From an uncultured Collinsella sp. (GTDB lineage: Bacteria; Actinomycetota; Coriobacteriia; Coriobacteriales; Coriobacteriaceae): 18,675 nt of DNA. Numbering within the stretch: the first letter of the stretch is position 1; the number at the start of each line of letters is the position of its first letter. The stretch covers positions 1 to 18,675 of the forward strand of contig URGY01000012.1 in NCBI GenBank assembly GCA_900547505.1, written 5' to 3'. A program made the translations under genes and the position numbers. Of this stretch, positions 16,601 to 18,675 are shown one piece after another. Under the pieces are notes generated by a model. It did not search any database and had not been told where the DNA came from. It was given only the letters and a program-made list of their open reading frames with translations.

Positions 16601-17111
16601 CGTCGATTACGACGGCTGGCGCCTCTGGAAGGCGGATGTCTCGACCACGGAATCCACCACACTCGAGGCGGAAGAGCTCGACCTTGCATCCAATACCGTC
16701 GTAACGGGCATTCGAATTGAATACGGTGCGGTAGCCGCCGACTTTACGACTCGAAGCGATGCGGATTCTTGGACCCGCGATGATCTCAAAGATGAGCACG
16801 ACGACCTTGACGATGCCAAAGCAATCCTTGGCACAGACGCTCGGGGCGCAGTCGTACACATGCAGGCAACGTCGGCTTATACGCCCCAAACCGCACTCAC
16901 CAACAGCGCGCGCGTCGATCTTTGCCGCAACGGTGGCGGCGATAAACTTGAGTCACATGACGAGGACAGCGTCATTCAACGCTGTACCCTACCGCAGGAC
17001 CTACCGGCAACAGGATCAGTTCCCATCGCCGCTTGCATCACCGCGCTCCTGACCTCGGGTGCCGCAGCCCTATGGTTCGCTCGCCTTAGGTCGATCCCAA
17101 AGAAGCGCTAG
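13680..17111 (+). CDS. LPxTG-anchored adhesin with thioester domain and Cna-B repeats
   Basis: A 1143-residue sortase-anchored surface protein, likely a host-binding adhesin. A signal peptide (hydrophobic 18-30, probable cut after AFA36) is followed by a thioester-domain-like region (about 37-210): C70 in AYCMNQ and Q128 in ATQLAVW are the expected pair for an internal Cys-Gln thioester that can bond covalently to targets. Six Cna-B/SpaA-like modules follow, each with a strand Lys (K216, K313, K417, K539, K647, K758) and a late Glu (E273, E369, E494, E603, E713, E806), as in self-forming isopeptide bonds; several contain the ETKAPAGY-type motif. Residues 840-1100 form an acidic region I do not recognise. 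The end has LPATG (1108-1112), a hydrophobic stretch and the tail KKR. AAGGAG lies 5 bases before the ATG. It is the only plus-strand protein gene here, with no sortase or pilin next to it. Confidence 0.93.
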   Translation: MSNAPTHSVHSAIATGPLLLLLFLLFGCLAPGAAFAVDGYDQLGFRTISDDCGPFFIGKYEAQDASIAYCMNQERPGPTKPGGPWLNFDQGWVWLDDEFAAIVCHGYPTATSFGGYHLSPDRARAATQLAVWMLNGTTHVDGTYSYTTAQGKTKSGHFTADNEVVAAARWLHDSAKSGSIKAAPHRARRYLGTVSGGSRRQDMLYVLPAVSVSFQKQSANAAITSGNNTYQFDGATFDIFESASGARVGTIQMDSNGRAQATLLPDTAYYLVETKAPAGYVPRHDRIAFTTGNDGGRVAIDEQPGTINLRIVKLDAATNAGPQVGSSLAGAEFTCVSQSTPGWAQILTTDESGRATLVDVPLGTFTIYESKAPEGYLPSNDSWTYTVGADQLGDSGVVEIESRISDIPIAFDLEISKFKDYGNSDQSGLEQPAGGVVFEVVSNSSQQVVGTLTTNIYGFASTKDQPEAWFGTGKRPAGVHGAVPYDRAGYTIREVPETVPEGFKRAGEWTVGANQISNGAELQYIVDNHALSTHLQIVKRDAQTGASVPLAGFTFQLLDSNHEPVSQTCWYPAHNVMDTFTTDATGTVTLPESLVPGTYYVREASAKEPYLVGEEIEVNIPADMNLTPVVIASYYDHAATGNIRIVKTDAVDGSSLAGAVFEIRASGDIVRPDGSIAALDGETVAAVTTDETGEARADDLPLGSGTARYEVVETQAPAGFLLDRTSHIVDLTYADQKTPVVEARLNVSDDYTKVDISKVDASGEQEVEGAQLTLYGPDKTEIDSWTSSDKPHRVEHLAPGTYSLREMMSPRTYDLAEEITFEIKDTGEVQSVAMKDAPIEIKGQVDKRQELVQPIEKGLLANGDGKNRATTQTNSDGLFSYTIDARNDSATWVDEFTITDDLECAKDGTARFISIETPVAIGDLNGLCNVWYRTTPLDSTDVDEPANATLDDGHENPWLESDEVKESLGEDCRLVDYDGWRLWKADVSTTESTTLEAEELDLASNTVVTGIRIEYGAVAADFTTRSDADSWTRDDLKDEHDDLDDAKAILGTDARGAVVHMQATSAYTPQTALTNSARVDLCRNGGGDKLESHDEDSVIQRCTLPQDLPATGSVPIAACITALLTSGAAALWFARLRSIPKKR

Positions 17112-17120
17112 CGCGATGAA

Positions 17121-17156
17121 AAAGCGGGCGAGCCAGTCCCCTAGCTCGCCCGCTTT
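17121..17156. terminator. Bidirectional terminator between convergent genes
   Basis: A perfect 13-bp stem AAAGCGGGCGAGC/GCTCGCCCGCTTT (17121-17133 with 17144-17156) with a 10-base loop, with an A-run on the left and T-run on the right. It starts 9 bases after the adhesin stop and ends 21 bases before the stop of the minus-strand small membrane protein, so it can end both transcripts. Confidence 0.9.
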
Positions 17157-17177
17157 CAATCATTTAAATCGCCGCAT

Positions 17178-17396
17178 CTACTCTGCAGACGAAGATCCAC
17201 CATCAACGATTGCCTGCTCGGACTCAGGAATCCCATCGGCACCCGTACTCTGTTCTTGCTCCACCTCTTCGCTGATTGCGGAGGCGGGGGTCGAGCCCTT
17301 TGCACCCACGATGTAGGCAGCCCCAAATCCTAACGCAATGGCAATCAAGGTCAAAATCACGTAGACAGGCCAATGGCGCTTAATATACGAAAACAC
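17178..17396 (-). CDS. Small single-helix membrane protein, unknown function
   Basis: A 72-residue protein starting with GTG, with AAGGAG 5 bases upstream. One membrane helix (about 11-31, VYVILTLIAIALGFGAAYIV) follows a basic start (IKRHW), so the N-terminus is probably inside and the acidic, Ser/Glu-rich tail (35-72) outside. I recognise no family. It follows the M28-like gene by 21 bases and is probably co-transcribed with it, ending at the shared terminator. It could be a membrane partner of that protein, but this is only positional. Confidence 0.78.
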   Translation of the reverse strand: MFSYIKRHWPVYVILTLIAIALGFGAAYIVGAKGSTPASAISEEVEQEQSTGADGIPESEQAIVDGGSSSAE

Positions 17397-17417
17397 GTTG
17401 ACTCCTTAGAGCTCCGT

Positions 17418-18675
17418 CTACGAACGGCGGATAACCTCGGTCACGACCTCGGATACCGTGGCAATGTTCGTCGGGTTGACATTGTGGGGCAGGTCGTCCT
17501 CGGTACGAGCGCAAGCCAGACGCGTGCCGTCCACGCCGGCGATGGTAAGGGCTCGGCGGCTCGCCTCGAGCGCAGCATAGGCATCGGTCTTGGCATAGGG
17601 CATCTCGAGCGCGCCACAATCGACATGGAACGACTTGCAGACCTTGCTGACCAGGTTCATGATGCGGCGATCGCCCTTGAGCAGTTGTTGTTCGCCCTCG
17701 ACCGTCACCACCGAAAGCCTACCGGCGCCGACGGATTCAAGATTGATAAAGAATACGCCGCGGAGCTTATCGCGATGCGAAGCCAAGAAGGCCTTCATGC
17801 CGGCGCCATCACAATCCGAGGCGCCCGTTGCCACAAACCAGATATCGTGACCGAGCAGCTCATCATCGCCCATAGAGGCGACAGCCGAGAGCATATCTTC
17901 GGAAGAAGCGCCATCGGAAGACGTAGCGCCACCCTTCCAGCCATCGTTATCGTCCTCGAAGTTATCCCACGAACCGATACCGCGACCGGACTTCTTGGCA
18001 TCGTAATCGTCTTCGACGCCCAGCCAGTCACTCATGCTGTCTTGCTCGTTTTTCTTTTTACGGCCGAACAGACCACCCAGGCCGCGCTTACGAGACTTGG
18101 GTGCCGCCGGGGCGGGAGCCGAAATGGTCTCGATCGGCTGTGCGCCCGACGCAACGGGCATAGGAGGCGCAACGGGTGCCGATGTGGGTTCGGGGCCCTG
18201 GGCAGTAGCAAAGGGATCGTTGACCTGTGCGGAGGGGTCGGGAAGGTCGAACAGCGACGTGCGAGACGCAACGTTTGCCTGCTTCATAGACGGCAGCGAC
18301 GGATCGGGGACCGAAGCCAGCGGAGACGAGGAAGGTGCAGGCGACGGTGCCGACGCCGGATCGGGAACATTCATCTGCGGGCGCGGCGATGCCTGGGAGG
18401 AAATCTGGGCCATAAGGGAATCGACCGTTTCGTCCTGGGTGGGAGCGACATTGGCAACCGTGGCACCGGAACCACTCGGGGTCGGCATGGTGAAAATCTG
18501 CGTGGAATAAGGCCTCGACTCATCCGTCTCGGGAGTCTCGGAAACCGCAGGCACTTCCTCCTGCTCGACCTCGGTCGAATCATCTTGCTCGGCTGCCGCG
18601 TATTGCTCTTCGTCAGAGTTGGCCTCGACGGGCTCGTCCTCGGCGCCATCTTGGATTTCGGCAGCACCAACAGGC
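17418..18675 (-). CDS. Protein with disordered linker and divergent M28-peptidase-like C-terminus (5' end outside window)
   Basis: The frame is open without a stop to the right edge of the window, so about 418 residues are visible and the true N-terminus is missing. A GTG at 18554 is a poor start because the acidic Glu/Ala-rich coding sequence simply continues upstream. The visible part has an acidic stretch, a long Pro/Ala/Ser-rich linker (about 18500-18100), a basic KSRKRGLGGLFGRKKK patch (about 18095), an acidic segment (DDYD, FEDDND), then a folded domain from about 17939 to the end. That domain resembles the second half of an M28 zinc peptidase: WKGGATSSDGAS, HDIWFVATGASD, FFINLESVGAG and DDLPHNVNPTN align with GA-DD-ASG, F-TG-EE, NLDMVG and YHTxxD. 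The catalytic Glu appears replaced by Ser. The first metal-ligand His would lie outside the window. M28-like is a tentative call. Confidence 0.7.
   Translation of the reverse strand, partial: PVGAAEIQDGAEDEPVEANSDEEQYAAAEQDDSTEVEQEEVPAVSETPETDESRPYSTQIFTMPTPSGSGATVANVAPTQDETVDSLMAQISSQASPRPQMNVPDPASAPSPAPSSSPLASVPDPSLPSMKQANVASRTSLFDLPDPSAQVNDPFATAQGPEPTSAPVAPPMPVASGAQPIETISAPAPAAPKSRKRGLGGLFGRKKKNEQDSMSDWLGVEDDYDAKKSGRGIGSWDNFEDDNDGWKGGATSSDGASSEDMLSAVASMGDDELLGHDIWFVATGASDCDGAGMKAFLASHRDKLRGVFFINLESVGAGRLSVVTVEGEQQLLKGDRRIMNLVSKVCKSFHVDCGALEMPYAKTDAYAALEASRRALTIAGVDGTRLACARTEDDLPHNVNPTNIATVSEVVTEVIRRS

Overview
This window looks like chromosomal DNA of a high-GC actinobacterium of class Coriobacteriia, probably Collinsella or a close relative. 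The main evidence is a minus-strand 16S rRNA gene whose 5' end carries the AGAGTTCGATCCTGG variant of the 27F site, which is known from Atopobium/Coriobacteriia. The gene set (M29 aminopeptidase, TSCPD protein, Tat lipoprotein, LPxTG surface protein) fits a gut actinobacterium. The genus is an inference and was not tested by any search.

Layout, left to right. Positions 1-1077 hold the 5' ~1.08 kb of a 16S rRNA gene (minus), with a ~550-base rrn leader/promoter region to its right. Next come a UUCG-capped terminator and tRNA-Lys(TTT), whose promoter lies across the stop codon of an M29 aminopeptidase gene. Positions 3149-4612 hold purC and a coupled two-helix membrane protein. Positions 4722-7021 hold an OmpR-type response regulator and its sensor histidine kinase. 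Positions 7175-11395 hold a tightly packed row of four genes: a family-3 solute-binding protein, a membrane GGDEF protein, a TSCPD protein and a Tat lipoprotein. Two of the three junctions overlap by 1-4 bases. Positions 11534-12880 are purB.

Positions 12881-13310 contain no credible gene. They hold two diverged ~61-base direct repeats, each beginning with the last 18 bases of the neighbouring tRNA-Gly gene, plus an inverted copy of its T-arm and several small hairpins. tRNA-Gly(CCC) follows, with its own promoter and terminator. The only plus-strand protein gene (13680-17111) is a 1143-residue cell-wall-anchored adhesin: signal peptide, thioester domain, six Cna-B-like repeats, a C-terminal region and LPATG. 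It converges, at a shared bidirectional terminator, on a small single-helix membrane protein and a 5'-truncated protein with a disordered linker and a divergent M28-peptidase-like C-terminus.

How the genes work together: purC and purB supply two steps of purine synthesis but sit in separate transcription units. The kinase/regulator pair and the solute-binding protein/GGDEF pair are two candidate routes for sensing outside the cell. The adhesin is a likely colonisation factor. The least explained parts are the tRNA-Gly 3'-end repeats, the solute-binding protein/GGDEF/TSCPD/Tat lipoprotein row, and the degenerate M28-like protein. No CRISPR array, transposase, integrase or phage gene was seen.
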